A stretch of 56,195 nucleotides of DNA. It comes from Acidimicrobiia bacterium (GTDB taxonomy: Bacteria; Acidobacteriota; Terriglobia; Bryobacterales; Bryobacteraceae). Of the stretch, positions 44,144 to 55,600 are shown in pieces; positions within the stretch are counted from its first letter, which is position 1; every line of letters begins with the position of its first letter. The notes beneath the pieces are model-generated. The model saw nothing but the letters and a program-made list of their open reading frames with translations. It searched no databases and was not told the origin of the DNA. The DNA is taken from the NCBI GenBank assembly GCA_016871315.1, contig VFZE01000038.1, forward strand, positions 1-56,195, in the 5' to 3' direction. A program made the position numbers and the translations under genes.

Positions 44144-45979
44144 ATGAAACTCTTGTTGGCCGTGTGGGGCGTTGGGGTGTGCGCGATGGCGCAGCGGCCG
44201 AGCTTTGTGCGCGACGTCTGGCCTGTACTGAAGAAGGCCGATTGCCGGGGCTGCCACAATGCGGATGGAGTTTCCTCGACGACGCGGCTGCTTTTTCCTG
44301 AAGAGAGCGCGGCGGAGGTGGAATGGGAAGCGTTCGGCGATTCGCTGCGGCTGCTGGTGAACCGCGAGAATCCGGACGAGTCACTGCTGGTAGTGAAGCC
44401 AACCAATCGAGTGCCGCACGGGGGCGGGATGCGGATACATCCCGGCAGTGAGCAGGAAGAAGTACTGAAGCGCTGGGCGCGGCACCTGGCCGGCTCCGCG
44501 CCGCTCGTGCGGGCGAAGGTGAAGATCGCCCCGGGTGAGAAGACGGTCCTGCGGCGCCTGACGCATGCGCAGTATGACAACACGGTGCGTGATCTTGCCG
44601 GCGACGCGACCTCTCCGGCGCGGAACTTCCCGCCCGAGGATTTCATCGACGGCTTCAAGAACCAGTACCATGCGCAGGGAATCTCGCCGATGCTGGCCGA
44701 GAGCTACGGCGAGGCCGCCGAGAAGCTGGCCTCGCAGGTGAAGGATACGGGGCCGCGCTTTGTGGATGAGTTCGGCAAGCGGGCCTTCCGGCGTCCGCTG
44801 CGCCCGGAGGAGCGCAAGCGCTACGCGGCGCTCTACACAAAGGGGGGAGCGAGGCTGGTGGCCGAGGCGATGCTGCAATCACCGGCGTTTCTTTTCCGCG
44901 CGGAGAAGGCGGAGTTGCCCGCGGAGGTTCCCTATGCAAGGGCGGCCCGGCTGTCGTACCTGTTGTGGGACACGATGCCGGATGCGGCGCTGATTGCCGC
45001 CGCCGAACGCGGCGCGTTGAATACGCCGGCCGGCTTTGAGGCGGCAGCGCGGCGGATGTTGAAGGACAAGAGAGCACACCAGGCGGTGGATGAGTTCTTC
45101 TCGCAATGGCTGCGGTTTGACCGTGTGGTGATGATGGTGAAGGAGCGGCGGTCATTCCCGAACTTCACGCGCGAGCTGGCGGTGGCGATGACGGAGGAGA
45201 CGAGGCGGTTTGCCTCGCACATGGTATGGTCCGATGCCGACTTCATGGATTTCTTCCGTGCCGGCTATTCATTTCTGAACGGCGATCTGGCGGTGCTGTA
45301 CAAGGCTGCCACTCCGCCGGATGAATTCGCGAAGGTGAGTTTTCCGGCCGATTCCGGGCGCGGCGGAATTCTGGGACAGGCGACGTTCCTGGCGCTGACA
45401 TCGAAGCCATCCGATACCTCGCCGACGGCGCGCGGGCTGTTCGTGCGGGAGCAGTTCCTTTGCCAGCAGGTGCCGCAGCCGCCGCCTGGGGTGAATCAGA
45501 ACCTGCCCGTTTCCCGCGCGGACAAGCCGATGACGAACCGCGAGCGGCTGAAGGTGCATCTGGATAATCCCGGCTGCGCGACCTGCCACAACCTGATCGA
45601 CCCGATCGGGATGGGATTGGAGAAATTCGACGGCGTCGGGGCGTACCGGGAGAAGGCGAAGGTGGACATTCTGCCATACGACAGGAAGGAGCAGATCAAG
45701 ACGGTAATGCTCGATCTGGACGTGAGCGGATGGGTGGCGGGGATTCCGGGTTCGGAGTTCTCGACGCCGCGGAAACTGGGCGAGGTGCTGGCGGCGACAC
45801 CGCAATGCCAGGAATGCATCGTGAAGCAGTATTTCCGGTACGCGATGGGACGTCACGAGACGGCGGCCGATAAGACGCTGATCGGCGAGGTCACGGCCGA
45901 TTTCCGGAAATCCGGGTTCCGGTTCCAGGAGATGATGATATCCTTAGTCAAACGGACTGAGTTTGCTGGGAGGGAATAG
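44144..45979 (+). CDS. DUF1592-family secreted protein with cytochrome-like CxxCH motifs
   Basis: 611 aa. Signal peptide ([17 protein letters not shown]), then a Planctomycete-type cytochrome-like segment with CRGCH (Cys34-His38). DUF1587-like [16 protein letters not shown] is followed by DUF1595/DUF1592 ([19 protein letters not shown] ... [23 protein letters not shown]), DUF1588 with a second haem motif CATCH in [24 protein letters not shown], and a DUF1585-like end. Such proteins occur paired with DUF1552 proteins, as here, and are thought to act in extracytoplasmic redox or polymer degradation; the activity is unknown. ATG 44144 follows a start codon overlap (CATG) with the opposite gene's upstream ATG. 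Confidence 0.85.
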   Translation: MKLLLAVWGVGVCAMAQRPSFVRDVWPVLKKADCRGCHNADGVSSTTRLLFPEESAAEVEWEAFGDSLRLLVNRENPDESLLVVKPTNRVPHGGGMRIHPGSEQEEVLKRWARHLAGSAPLVRAKVKIAPGEKTVLRRLTHAQYDNTVRDLAGDATSPARNFPPEDFIDGFKNQYHAQGISPMLAESYGEAAEKLASQVKDTGPRFVDEFGKRAFRRPLRPEERKRYAALYTKGGARLVAEAMLQSPAFLFRAEKAELPAEVPYARAARLSYLLWDTMPDAALIAAAERGALNTPAGFEAAARRMLKDKRAHQAVDEFFSQWLRFDRVVMMVKERRSFPNFTRELAVAMTEETRRFASHMVWSDADFMDFFRAGYSFLNGDLAVLYKAATPPDEFAKVSFPADSGRGGILGQATFLALTSKPSDTSPTARGLFVREQFLCQQVPQPPPGVNQNLPVSRADKPMTNRERLKVHLDNPGCATCHNLIDPIGMGLEKFDGVGAYREKAKVDILPYDRKEQIKTVMLDLDVSGWVAGIPGSEFSTPRKLGEVLAATPQCQECIVKQYFRYAMGRHETAADKTLIGEVTADFRKSGFRFQEMMISLVKRTEFAGRE

Positions 45980-45980
45980 A

Positions 45981-47285
45981 GTGCGTCAACTTTCACGCAG
46001 GACATTCTTAAAAGGCCTGTCGGCGGCCAAGCCGGTGGCGCTGGCGCTGCCGCCTCTGGAGATCATGTTCAACGCGATGGGGACGGCGTACGCCTCCGAT
46101 GGCGCGGGCGTGGAGAGCCGTTTCGTGCTGTGGTTCAACGGCAACGGGATTCCGGAGAAGTACTGGATTCCACGCGAGACCGGCTCCGACTACGTGCTGA
46201 CGCCCTGCCTCACGCCACTTGCCTCCTTCCGCAATGACATTCACGTGATCACCGGCCTGGACAGCCCGGCGGCGCGGCTCCCGGGTCCGGGCAATGACCA
46301 TCACCGTTCGATGAGCGCGCTGATGACGGGGACGCAGTTCACCGGACGAGGCGCCGGAGGCCCGTCGATTGACGCGGCGGTGGCGGCGAAGATCGGCGGT
46401 GATACGCGCTTCCGGTCGCTTGAGATCGGCGTGTCGCAGGAATCGTTCGGGGAAAGCGTGCAGCGCAACATGAGCTGGGCCGGTTACGACCGCCCGTTGC
46501 CGCCGGAGATGCTGCCGCACAAGCTGTTCGACCGTTTGTTCGGCCAGCGCGAGCTCGGCTGGGTGAACCGGAAAAAGAGTGTGCTGGACGCCGTGGCGCA
46601 GGATGCCCGGCAGTTGAAGAAGTCGCTCGGCGCGGCCGATCAGGCGCGGCTGAGCGAGCATCTGGATTCTATCCGCGACGTGGAGCGCTCCGTGGCCAGC
46701 CTGCCGCCGCAGTACTACAAGGTAGAAGAGCCGCAGTACGACGGTGATATGAAGGATTGGCCGCGGATCGCCAAGCTGCAATCGGACCTGCTGGCGCATG
46801 CGCTGGCGACGCGGCAGACGCGGGTTGCTTCCTACATGCTGACGAAGTGCCAGGGGCTGACGCGGTTCCCATGGCTAGGCTACACGGCGGCGCGGCATCA
46901 CGACTACACGCACCGCGACGGCAAGGCGCCGGGGGCCGACGGGCCCGACGGGCAGCGGATCATGCGCGACATCTGCCGCTGGCATGTCGAGGAGTTCGCT
47001 TATCTGCTGGCGAAGCTGCGCAGCATCCGCGAAGGCGAAAAGACGCTGCTTGACCGCACCTGCCTGCTGTTTGTGCATGAGCACGCCGAAGCCAATGATC
47101 ACAAGAACAACGGACTGAGCGTGATCGTGGCGGGGCATGCCGGCAAGCTGCGGACTGGTATGCATACCCGAACGACGGGAACGATCGGGGATCTGTACCT
47201 GACGCTGGCCGATGACATTATGGGCGCGGGGTTGGAGAAGTATCCCACCGCATTGCGCAAGATGACCGACATCGTGCGCGGGTGA
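45981..47285 (+). CDS. DUF1552-family Tat-exported protein
   Basis: 434 aa from GTG 45981, with GGGAGGGAA as ribosome site 6-7 nt before. N-terminal Tat signal with [11 protein letters not shown]1552 features: [46 protein letters not shown], later [26 protein letters not shown] and [24 protein letters not shown]. The protein lies 1 bp after the DUF1592 gene and pairs with it, as in many Planctomycetes and Acidobacteria. Fold resembles DUF1501/sulfatase-like hydrolases, function unknown. An earlier in-frame start (45963) would overlap the DUF1592 gene. Confidence 0.85.
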   Translation: MRQLSRRTFLKGLSAAKPVALALPPLEIMFNAMGTAYASDGAGVESRFVLWFNGNGIPEKYWIPRETGSDYVLTPCLTPLASFRNDIHVITGLDSPAARLPGPGNDHHRSMSALMTGTQFTGRGAGGPSIDAAVAAKIGGDTRFRSLEIGVSQESFGESVQRNMSWAGYDRPLPPEMLPHKLFDRLFGQRELGWVNRKKSVLDAVAQDARQLKKSLGAADQARLSEHLDSIRDVERSVASLPPQYYKVEEPQYDGDMKDWPRIAKLQSDLLAHALATRQTRVASYMLTKCQGLTRFPWLGYTAARHHDYTHRDGKAPGADGPDGQRIMRDICRWHVEEFAYLLAKLRSIREGEKTLLDRTCLLFVHEHAEANDHKNNGLSVIVAGHAGKLRTGMHTRTTGTIGDLYLTLADDIMGAGLEKYPTALRKMTDIVRG

Positions 47286-47460
47286 AGCCGCGTCACCTTA
47301 GCTTGAAGTTGACCTGGATAGTCGCGGCCACGTCAACCGGGCTGACGGTGGTGTCGCATTCCATTACCGGGATCGAGTCGTGGCGAGTAATCAGACGCCC
47401 TCGCCGCACCAGCCTATGCATGTGAATCACGAGCTTGTCAATGCTAATTTTTTAGCAACG

Positions 47461-48705
47461 CTATTTTTTCCACTCGATGCGCGTCAGCTCCAGCGGTTGC
47501 GGAGCCTCGTTGTAGCGGGCAGAGGCGCCGGGGGCGAGGAACAGCGTTTCGCCGATCTGGCGCGCTTCGCCGTTGAGGCGGATGTCCACGGCAGCCAGTT
47601 GGTTGGCCGGGCAGGGGCGTCGCGATTCGCAGGCGATTCGGGTGATACGGACCACAGGGCCATCGAGCACGACGCGGGAGAAGCCGTCGGCGGCGGTGGG
47701 CGAGGCGTCGTTGTAGCGGATCTTTTCCGAAGCAGCCTGCTTCAGCTCGACGCGGATGTGCTGCGGCGGCTGAATGGCGAGCGGAACAAAGACCCCCGCG
47801 CCCTCGGAAGAGGCGCCCGGCGCGCGGATCACGCGGAAGTAGGCGTTTTCGGAAACTACTTGGGGCTCGGTAATGGAGGCTTCCGGGCGGCCCAGGACGG
47901 TCAGCGCGGGGGCGCGCTGCTGGAGCAGATCGAAGCCATTCGCGGTGACGGCGGTATCGGCCAGATCCACCCATCGCAACGCGGGTGTGGAGGCCAGATG
48001 GGGAATCGCATCGTCGCCGATGCGCTTGGCCCCGTAGAGGTTCAGCTTGGCAAGTTTCCTGAGGGGAACCAGCTTGGCGAGGCCTTGGGCGGTGATCTGG
48101 GTGCCGGAGAGGTTGAGCGATTCCAGATGAGAGAGTGTGGCGACGGGATCGAGCGCGAAATCGGTGACGGCGACCGACCAAAGGCCGGAGTCGGTGCGCT
48201 GGCGGCCGGCGATATCGAGGTCCGTAAGGTTCGGCAGCGAGCGCAGCACCTGCATGCCGACGTCGGTCATCTTGTTGCCGCCGAAGGCAAGCTCGCGGAG
48301 ATTCTTGAGTCTGGTGAGGTGCTGCAGGCCGCTGTCGGTGACTTCGGCGAAGCCGATGTCGAGCGCGACGATGGAATCCTTGCCGGCCAGCAGAGAAAGT
48401 GTGTTGTCGGTCACCTTGGTGCCGCGTAGGTTGAGCCGTTCGATCTTCGGCCAATCCTTGAGCACCGCTAGCCCCTCGTCGGTGATCCACTCGGCGAAGA
48501 AGAGGTTCAGCTCGCGCACGTGGCGGAGATGCTTGAGGCGAAGGAGCCCGAGATCGGTCACGCGAGTGAGGGAAAGATCGATGCGCTCGACATCGGCCAT
48601 CGCGGCAATGCGGTCCAGGTCCGCGTCAGTCACGAATGCACCGCGATAGTTCACGTCCGCGGCGAGCAGGAACGCCGGAACAAAGAAAAGCAACGCCCTC
48701 TTCAT
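47461..48705 (-). CDS. Secreted leucine-rich-repeat protein with C-terminal beta domain
   Basis: 414 aa. Signal peptide ([15 protein letters not shown]). About eight LRR units of about 24 residues (for example [19 protein letters not shown] style: T-x-V-T-D-x-G-L-x-x-L) at 20-250, then a non-LRR region (about 280-414: [22 protein letters not shown]) ending in a cupin-like or beta-sandwich segment ([27 protein letters not shown]). Binding rather than enzymatic function is expected. It lies 3 bp after the larger LRR gene and is cotranscribed with it. Downstream T-rich sequence might terminate the operon. Confidence 0.85.
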   Translation of the reverse strand: MKRALLFFVPAFLLAADVNYRGAFVTDADLDRIAAMADVERIDLSLTRVTDLGLLRLKHLRHVRELNLFFAEWITDEGLAVLKDWPKIERLNLRGTKVTDNTLSLLAGKDSIVALDIGFAEVTDSGLQHLTRLKNLRELAFGGNKMTDVGMQVLRSLPNLTDLDIAGRQRTDSGLWSVAVTDFALDPVATLSHLESLNLSGTQITAQGLAKLVPLRKLAKLNLYGAKRIGDDAIPHLASTPALRWVDLADTAVTANGFDLLQQRAPALTVLGRPEASITEPQVVSENAYFRVIRAPGASSEGAGVFVPLAIQPPQHIRVELKQAASEKIRYNDASPTAADGFSRVVLDGPVVRITRIACESRRPCPANQLAAVDIRLNGEARQIGETLFLAPGASARYNEAPQPLELTRIEWKK

Positions 48706-48708
48706 GCC

Positions 48709-50658
48709 TCAGCTCCCTCTCCGGTTGGGAAGCGCCGACTCGCGGTCCCAGATGATCCTGCAAGAGGGCAAAGCTTGTTGCAGCTTCTGCTGCGCGGCTT
48801 CCCCGACCAGGGTGTGATAAAGGTTGAGAACCTGTAGTTTCTTCATGGCTGCGAGGCGGTCGACACCGGCGTCGGTGATCTTGGCGGTGTCGGCGTAGAG
48901 TTGCTCCAGCGCCGGAAGCCGCATCAGCGGCTCCAGGCCTTCGTCGCTCAGTCCTGTGTAGTTGAGGTTCAGCAGGCGCAGCTTCTCCAGAGCGGAAAGG
49001 TGCGAGATGCCGGGGTCAGTGATGGGAGTGCGCGCCAGGTGAAGGGTTTCCAGGGAAGTCAGCTTCCCCAGTTGAGGCATGCCCTTGTCTGTGAATCGGC
49101 CGTAGCTGATGTCAAGTTCGCGCAGCGAGGTCAGTTTGGCCAGATGCTGCATGCCGGAATCTTCGATGTCGTTGGAGGATGCATCGAGAACCCTTAGCTG
49201 GGATAGCGAGGCGAGATGCGCGAGGCCGGTGCTGGTAATTTCCGTGTAGCTGATGGCAAGGCTTTCGAGCGTTTTGAGCGAGGCGATGCGGGATAGTCCG
49301 GCGTCGTTGACGGGCGCGCCGGAGAGATCCAATTCAAGCAGGGCAACGAAGCGCGGGAGCGCCGCACCGCGAACGGAGGTGTGGTTCAGGTTGAGGGTTG
49401 TCAGCGAGACAGGCAGCGACTGGAGCCCGGTGTCGGAGGCGGTAGTGTGGGCGAGATTTAAGTGTTCCAGCGCCGTCAATGGGGAGAGGGAACGCAAGCC
49501 GACATCACCGACTTCCGTTGCGAAGAGACTGAGGCGGCGCAGCGCCGTCAGCTTGCCCAGGTGTTGCAGCTGCGCGTCGGTGACCGCCGTGGAGGAAAGA
49601 TCGGCCTCGGTGACGCGGCCGTTTTCGAGTTTCGCCTTCCCGCCCAGGGCGCTGATCCAGGCGGCGATGCCTTCCTCGGAGCTGTCCTTCAACTCGGCGG
49701 CGGTTTCCGAACGAGCTGGTGCGGAGTCGAGAAACATGACTTTGACATCCGGGAGGGCAACGCGGAGCGCTTCCATGCCGGAGCGGGTGACACGGGAGTA
49801 GCGGAGGTCAACGGCGCTGAGTCTCTTCAGGCGGTGAAGTGTTTCCAGCCCAGCATTGGTGATCTGGCTTCGATAGAGGTTCAGCTCTTCCAGTTCCGTC
49901 ATGCCGGCCAGCGCCTGCAACCCCTCGTCGGTGACGGGCGCGCCCAGGAGGTTCAACTGCCGAAGCCGGGTCAGCGGCTTCAGCGAAGGCAGCCCACCGT
50001 CGGTGATGCGGCAGCCGTAAAGATCGAGATGGGTAAGATTCGTGAGTCCTTCCACATGGATCAGGCCGCGGTCGGTCACCAGCGTGTCCTTGGCGATCAG
50101 GCGCTCCAGCCCCTTCATTCCGGCCAGCGCTGCCATGCCTTCATCGTCAAAGGTGGAATAGCTGACGTCGAGGGCTCGGAGATTCACGAAAGGCGCCAGG
50201 GTCTTGCCCTTGATGCGAGACTGCGCCAGCCGGAGCTCCTTGAGGTTCGTCAGTGGCGCAATCAAGGCGAGTCCGTTATCCCGAATATTGATATTGGTAA
50301 GGAAGTGTACGCTGACTTGTAATTTCTCCAGCGTCTTCAAATGGCCGAGATATTCGAAGGCCGTGTTGGAGTCACGGCGGCTGCCGGCGCCTTCGTTCCA
50401 CATCGGAGCGGGGAGAAACAGTTCCTTGAGTGACGCCAAGTGGCGGATGCGGGGAAGCTCTTCGGGCGTCAGCAGCGTGCCGGTAAAATCGGCCACCGTA
50501 ATGCGCAGATCCCCCGGCGGCAGCTGCTGCAGGTTGCGGATCGGGCACGGCGATTGCTCCGCCAGGCAGACGCCGCCGCCGAGGCGGATGATCCACTCGG
50601 CGACAGGGCGCTGTTGTGCCAGAAGCGGCAGGGCCAGAAAGAAAAGGAGGAACCTCAT
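48709..50658 (-). CDS. Secreted leucine-rich-repeat protein, long
   Basis: 649 aa from ATG 50658 (MRFLLFFLALPLLAQ signal); a longer frame from 50688 adds ten residues before the signal. The mature protein has about 20 LRR units of 24 residues with T-x-I-T-D-x-G-L-x-x-L consensus, in two blocks: about 75-310 and about 360-630, separated by a linker (PARSETAAELKDSSEEGIAAWISALGG). The repeats belong to the TxVTDxGLxxL type frequent in Planctomycetes. Probably a periplasmic or surface adhesion protein. First gene of a two-gene unit. No enzyme domain. It sits beside the DUF1592/DUF1552 genes but on the other strand. Confidence 0.88.
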   Translation of the reverse strand: MRFLLFFLALPLLAQQRPVAEWIIRLGGGVCLAEQSPCPIRNLQQLPPGDLRITVADFTGTLLTPEELPRIRHLASLKELFLPAPMWNEGAGSRRDSNTAFEYLGHLKTLEKLQVSVHFLTNINIRDNGLALIAPLTNLKELRLAQSRIKGKTLAPFVNLRALDVSYSTFDDEGMAALAGMKGLERLIAKDTLVTDRGLIHVEGLTNLTHLDLYGCRITDGGLPSLKPLTRLRQLNLLGAPVTDEGLQALAGMTELEELNLYRSQITNAGLETLHRLKRLSAVDLRYSRVTRSGMEALRVALPDVKVMFLDSAPARSETAAELKDSSEEGIAAWISALGGKAKLENGRVTEADLSSTAVTDAQLQHLGKLTALRRLSLFATEVGDVGLRSLSPLTALEHLNLAHTTASDTGLQSLPVSLTTLNLNHTSVRGAALPRFVALLELDLSGAPVNDAGLSRIASLKTLESLAISYTEITSTGLAHLASLSQLRVLDASSNDIEDSGMQHLAKLTSLRELDISYGRFTDKGMPQLGKLTSLETLHLARTPITDPGISHLSALEKLRLLNLNYTGLSDEGLEPLMRLPALEQLYADTAKITDAGVDRLAAMKKLQVLNLYHTLVGEAAQQKLQQALPSCRIIWDRESALPNRRGS

Positions 50659-50710
50659 GAGCACGGTGACACCATGAGCATATCTCAAGTAGCTAGCCTG
50701 TGAGAGGAAA

Positions 50711-52672
50711 CTACATGTACTGCGGAACGCGGATGCCGAGGACGTCGAGCGTCCGCTCCAGCTGCCGCCGGAAATAATCTGTCATCCACAGCAGGAAGCT
50801 CTTCTTCTCCGGATCGGTTTCGTGAATCACCGGATAGTCGTGATAGAAGGTGTTGAACGACTGCGCCAGCGTGAAGGCGTACTTGGCGACATGGGCCGGT
50901 TCGCCGGAGGCGATGGCGCGAGCCACCGCGGCGTCGGCCTTCGACACGGCCAGCGTGAGTTGCCAGAAGTCCTCCTGCGCCAACTGGCGTCCGAAGGCGT
51001 CTGAGGAAAGTACCGCGGCAAAGTCCGGCAGCTTCTCGCCGCGTTCTTCCAGCTTCCGGAGGATGTTGCGGGAACGGACGGCGGCATATTGAACGTAAGG
51101 GCCCGTTTCCCCTTCGAAGCTGAGCGCCTCCTGCATATCGAAGGCGATGACGGTGTTGCGCGTGAACTTCAGCATGAAGTAGCGCAGCGCGCCGATGGCG
51201 ATATCGGTGGCAACGGCTTGCCGTTCGGCGACGGGCGCCTGCGGATGGCGGTCGTCCACTTCCACGCGCGCCTTTTCGATCAGCTTGTCGATCAGGTCGT
51301 CGGCTTTCACGCCTAGCCCTTTGCGCCCGGAGACCTGCACATGCGCTTTCGACTTGTCGCTGTCGGAGAGATCGATTCCAAGCTCGGCGCAGGTGCGCGG
51401 GGAGAGGGCGACCATTTCGTAGGAGAAATGAATGGACCGCTCGGCCTGGTCTATGTAGCCAAGTGCGCGCAGGCCAGCGGCCACGACATCCTGCAAATAG
51501 GCCTGGCGGGAATCGATCACGTTGTAGACTGTCGAGCCTCCCCCGAACTTCGGCGCACTGGAAGATTGCGGATGATCAGTGGAGACCCACACCTGATGAC
51601 CATTCGATCCGGTGAGCAGTGGATGGTAATGGAAGTCCTTGCCCAGCAGCCCGAACTTCCACAGCTGGTAGGCGATGTCCTTGCCGACGTAAGTGACGAT
51701 GCCGTTGGAGCGGACGATCACCTTCGAGTCATCCTCGGCGGCCTCATCGGAGTAATGCGAACCGGCCATCACCCAGCAGCCCTTCTTCGGGCCTTCGGTC
51801 TCCAGATGAATCGCGTTGCGCTCCTTGAGCAGTTCGAAAGCGGTGGCCCAGAACTTCAGGTGGAGAATCTCGCTTTCCCGCGGCAGCACGTCGTAGGAGA
51901 CGCCGAGGCGCGCCATGGTCGCCAGGTGGCACAGCACGATGGCGTCGGAAACGAGGTGGCCCATCTCGGAGGCCACGCCCGAGCCCTCTTCAATCGAGTG
52001 CAGCACTTCCTGGCGCCAGTTTTTCTCATCGTCCTTCGAGGCGGCGAAATGCTGGGAAACGCGCGCATAGAGGTCCCAGCAGAGATAGTCAAAGCGCGGC
52101 TGGGCGGCCAGCACGCGGACCTCGTCAAGCGATTTGTTCTCCAGCTTGAGGAAACCGGCGACCACGTCGGCCACCTGCACGCCCGTGTTGTCGATGTAGT
52201 TTTGCACCTCCACCTGAGCGCCGGTGGAGCGCAGCATGCGGACAAAGGTGTCGCCAAGCACGGCATTCCGCAGGTGGCCGATATGCGCCGCTTTGTTCGG
52301 GTTTATGTTGGTGTGCTCGACGATGATCTTGCCCGCCGCGGCTTCGGTGGAACGCTCGTCGGGTTTCAGCAGCGAGGAGCCGTAGACGCCGCGGTCGAGC
52401 CGGATGTTGATGTAGCCGGGGCCGGCGATCTCCATTTGCGCGACGCCGGGCAGAGAGCCGAGCTCATCGATCAGCTCCTGTGCGACGGCACGCGGAGCTT
52501 TTTTCAGCTGCTTGGCAAGCTGAAAGGCGATGGTGAGCGCAAGTTCGCCGAATGCCGGGTCGGCAGGTTGCTCCAGCCAGACCGGCGCATCATAGCCGTA
52601 ACGGGCCTGCAAATGGGCGGAAACCTGCTCTGGAAGATGGGTCTGGATGTGATGAAACACGGGGAAGTTCAA
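50711..52672 (-). CDS. argS: Arginyl-tRNA synthetase
   Basis: 653 aa, longer than E. coli ArgS (577) mainly in the catalytic insertions. It charges tRNA(Arg). N-terminal Add-1 domain (about 1-95), class I HIGH motif at 130-133 (AAHIGHLRNAVLGD), Rossmann core with VQNYIDNTGVQVADVV and the later ALSPRTCAELGI, a degenerate KMSKS-like loop (VSGRKGLGVKADDL), and the anticodon-binding helical end (DYFRRQLERTLDVLGIRVPQYM). ATG at 52672. The upstream Oar-like receptor gene ends 27 bp away on the same strand; the LRR operon follows with about 50 bp between. Essential housekeeping gene. Confidence 0.95.
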   Translation of the reverse strand: MNFPVFHHIQTHLPEQVSAHLQARYGYDAPVWLEQPADPAFGELALTIAFQLAKQLKKAPRAVAQELIDELGSLPGVAQMEIAGPGYINIRLDRGVYGSSLLKPDERSTEAAAGKIIVEHTNINPNKAAHIGHLRNAVLGDTFVRMLRSTGAQVEVQNYIDNTGVQVADVVAGFLKLENKSLDEVRVLAAQPRFDYLCWDLYARVSQHFAASKDDEKNWRQEVLHSIEEGSGVASEMGHLVSDAIVLCHLATMARLGVSYDVLPRESEILHLKFWATAFELLKERNAIHLETEGPKKGCWVMAGSHYSDEAAEDDSKVIVRSNGIVTYVGKDIAYQLWKFGLLGKDFHYHPLLTGSNGHQVWVSTDHPQSSSAPKFGGGSTVYNVIDSRQAYLQDVVAAGLRALGYIDQAERSIHFSYEMVALSPRTCAELGIDLSDSDKSKAHVQVSGRKGLGVKADDLIDKLIEKARVEVDDRHPQAPVAERQAVATDIAIGALRYFMLKFTRNTVIAFDMQEALSFEGETGPYVQYAAVRSRNILRKLEERGEKLPDFAAVLSSDAFGRQLAQEDFWQLTLAVSKADAAVARAIASGEPAHVAKYAFTLAQSFNTFYHDYPVIHETDPEKKSFLLWMTDYFRRQLERTLDVLGIRVPQYM

Positions 52673-52698
52673 GTATAGCGCGACCTTCCCCGGTTTCT

Positions 52699-55600
52699 TT
52701 AGAACGAGAGCCGCAGCGCCAGTTGCACGTTCCGCGGGTCATTGGCCTGGGAGGGCGATATCAGGCCGAAGTTGGCCGAGCCGAGCGTCGTGTTGGGAGT
52801 GCCGAACCACGGCGTGTTGCTCAGGTTGAACGACTCGGCGCGGAGTTCCAGGTTCCAGCCTTCGGTGATGGGGAAGCGCTTGAAGATGGAGAAGTCGAGA
52901 TTGGGCGGCCGGAGGTTGCGGATATTGGGGAAACGCACGCTGAGAGTGCGCAGCGTGAACGGGGGCATGACGGTGAAGGCGACCGGGTCGTTGGGGCTGG
53001 CGCAGTTCTGGCGGGCGCCGTTCAGCGCCAGCGTGCATGTGTTGAACCAGCGGGTGCGGCTGCGGACGTCGTTGGATAACTGGGGATCCAGGCCGGTGGA
53101 GAAAGCGTTGCCCGGCGCGTTGATGGGCAGGCCGGACTGCGCGGTGAAGATACCCGTCAGTTGCCACCCGTGGAAAGCCTGCTTCAGGACGCCGCGCGAG
53201 CCTGCCAGGAACGGCAGCGCCCAGGAGCCGCTGACGATGAGTCGGTGAGGAGCATCGACGGAGGTGAGCACGCGGGCCAGATCGCCGAAGTTGTCCTGCG
53301 CGTTCAAGTAACCGACTGCTTCAATGGACTTCGACAGCGTGTAGCTGCCGAGGAAATGCACGCCGTGGGACATGCGCTTTTCGACACGCAGCTGGAAGGA
53401 GTCGAAGTTGGAATAGCCGATCGTGTGGCGGTCCTGCGTGATCCCGGTGAATTGCGGGAATGGGCGCAGCAACTGCTGGCGTGGCACGCGCGGGCCGTTA
53501 AAGGCGGTACCGGGCAGGCGGCCTTCAAACGGGTTCGTCACCTGGGTTAGCAGATCCTGGCCGAGGGCCAACTGCTGGGCGGATACTTCATTGATGCCCC
53601 TGCTGCTCTGCAAGGAGCGTGAGCGGCTGCCGACGTAAGAACCGTCGATCAGCACGCGCCAGGGCAGTTCAGTCTGTAGACCCAGGGAGAACTGATGCAC
53701 GAGCGGGATGTTCCGGTCGAAGAAGCCATAGCTGAAACCATTGCCGACGAGGGTGGCGAGACCACCGGAACGGCCTGGCGGATTCAGATAGCCGGCGGGG
53801 AAGGGATTGCTGATCTGGCCGGACGGGGTAAGTCCTCCGTCGACGGAAGCGACGTATGGGGTCTCGACACTGAAGCCGTTGTTAAAGCCCGTGTCGAAGG
53901 TGGGCAGGTAGGAGAGGCCGTACCCGGCGCGGAGGACGGTTTGGGCAGCGAGCTGCCAGGCGATGCCGGCGCGTGGTTGAAAGTTGTTGAAGTCGCGCTT
54001 GAAGGGCAGTCTCGCACCGGCGTCGGTGAAGAGCAGCCCGCCTTTGAGCTGGAGACCGGGAACCTGGAAGTTGCTGGCGCTGGTTGCGTCGAAGCCGCGG
54101 TTCTGCTGATTGAAGCGTTCCGTTTGCGGCGATTCATAGTCCCAGCGGATACCGACATTGAGCGTAACTCGGGAAGAGAGGCGCCAGTCGTCCTGCATGA
54201 ACAAGACGAAGTAGCGGTTGGAATAAGCAGGAGCGACGCGGCGGTCCGACATGCCGCTGGCAGGGAAGCCGAGCAGCAGCGCGGCAAAGGAGTTGCCGCT
54301 GGCGGCATCGCCACGAAGTGGGTCGCGCTGCGTGAAGCCGCGGTTAAAGTCGAAGCGGGCGAAGGAGGAGGTGGGATTGTCCTGATTGTTGAACATGAGG
54401 CGGAATTCGGCGCCGAACTTCAACGAGTGGCTGCCGGTGACCTTGTTCAAAGTTTCGGCGGCCGACCACGTGTCAGAGAAGGTGAATTGCGAGCCGGTGC
54501 TGCGCTGCGGGCCGAATGCCGTGTAATCGGTGTAGACGATGCGCGGGAAGAACTTCCGCGGCAGCGGGTCGATTTGCGCCGCCGGGAAACCGAGCTGCTT
54601 CGGATCAAAACCCTCGCCATACTGGGCGATGGCGAACTGGTGGCGGATGTAGCCGGCGCGGAAGCTGGAGATCAGCGTCGGCGACAGCGTCGAGGTCAGG
54701 TCGAAGTTGCCGCCCTGATTGATGCGCCAGTGCGAGTACCAGGGTGCTGCCGCGTGCTGCCACAGCGCATCGCCGTTCACCTCATGACGGTTGCCGCGAA
54801 CGTAGCGCGAGAAGAAACGGTGGTTGGCGGTGAGCTGTTGGTCGACGCGGGCAACGAACTGATCATATTCATCGGTGACCTGGTTGGGGCTGGCGATGAG
54901 GTTGAAGAAGCCCTGGGCGTTGCCGGGCTGGTTGGGCTGGGGCAGGAATTCGAGAAGCTTGCGCGAGACCGGATCAAAGCGGCTGGTCGGGACGCGGTTG
55001 CCGGCGAAGGGCTGGCGGACGAAGTTGGCTCCCTGCGCCTGAGTGGTCAGCGGGTCGTAGATGGTAATGAGCTGGTTATTCGCCTGCAAGGTCCGGGAGA
55101 AGTCGCCGGCGCGCTGCTCGAGGGTGGGAATGGTCTGGGTTTGCGGGAAAGGAATGGCCGATTTGATTTTCTCCCAGCTGAACATGAAGAAGGTGCGGTT
55201 GCGGCCGTCGTAGAGCTTCGGCAGCACCACCGGGCCCTGGAACTGAACGCCGGGCTGATTCCACTGAAAAGTGCTGCGCTTGACGCCGGCGAGATTGGAC
55301 TCGAAGGCGTTGGCATTCAGCTTGTCATTCCGGAAGTAGTGGTACAGCACGCCGTGCGGCTCGTTCGTTCCGGACTTGAGAGAGACGTTGATGACACCGC
55401 CGCCGGTGCGGCCGTATTGGGCGTCGTAGGTGTTGGTCTGCACCTTGAATTCCTCGGTCGCGTCCGGCGAGGGGACAAAGGAGAGGTTGGAGGGCGAGGA
55501 GGTTTCCGTGTTGGTGTCGGGCACACCGTCGAGCAGGAACTCATTGGTGGTTTGGCGGCCGCCGTTAATGGAGAAACTGTCCATGCCGCCGTTGTCAAAG

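Noticed and set aside
47298-47421. Minus-strand frame ending VAATIQVNFKLR, like the last strand of a TonB protein
   Set aside because: Only about 20 plausible residues, no recognisable upstream part; too weak to call a relic.
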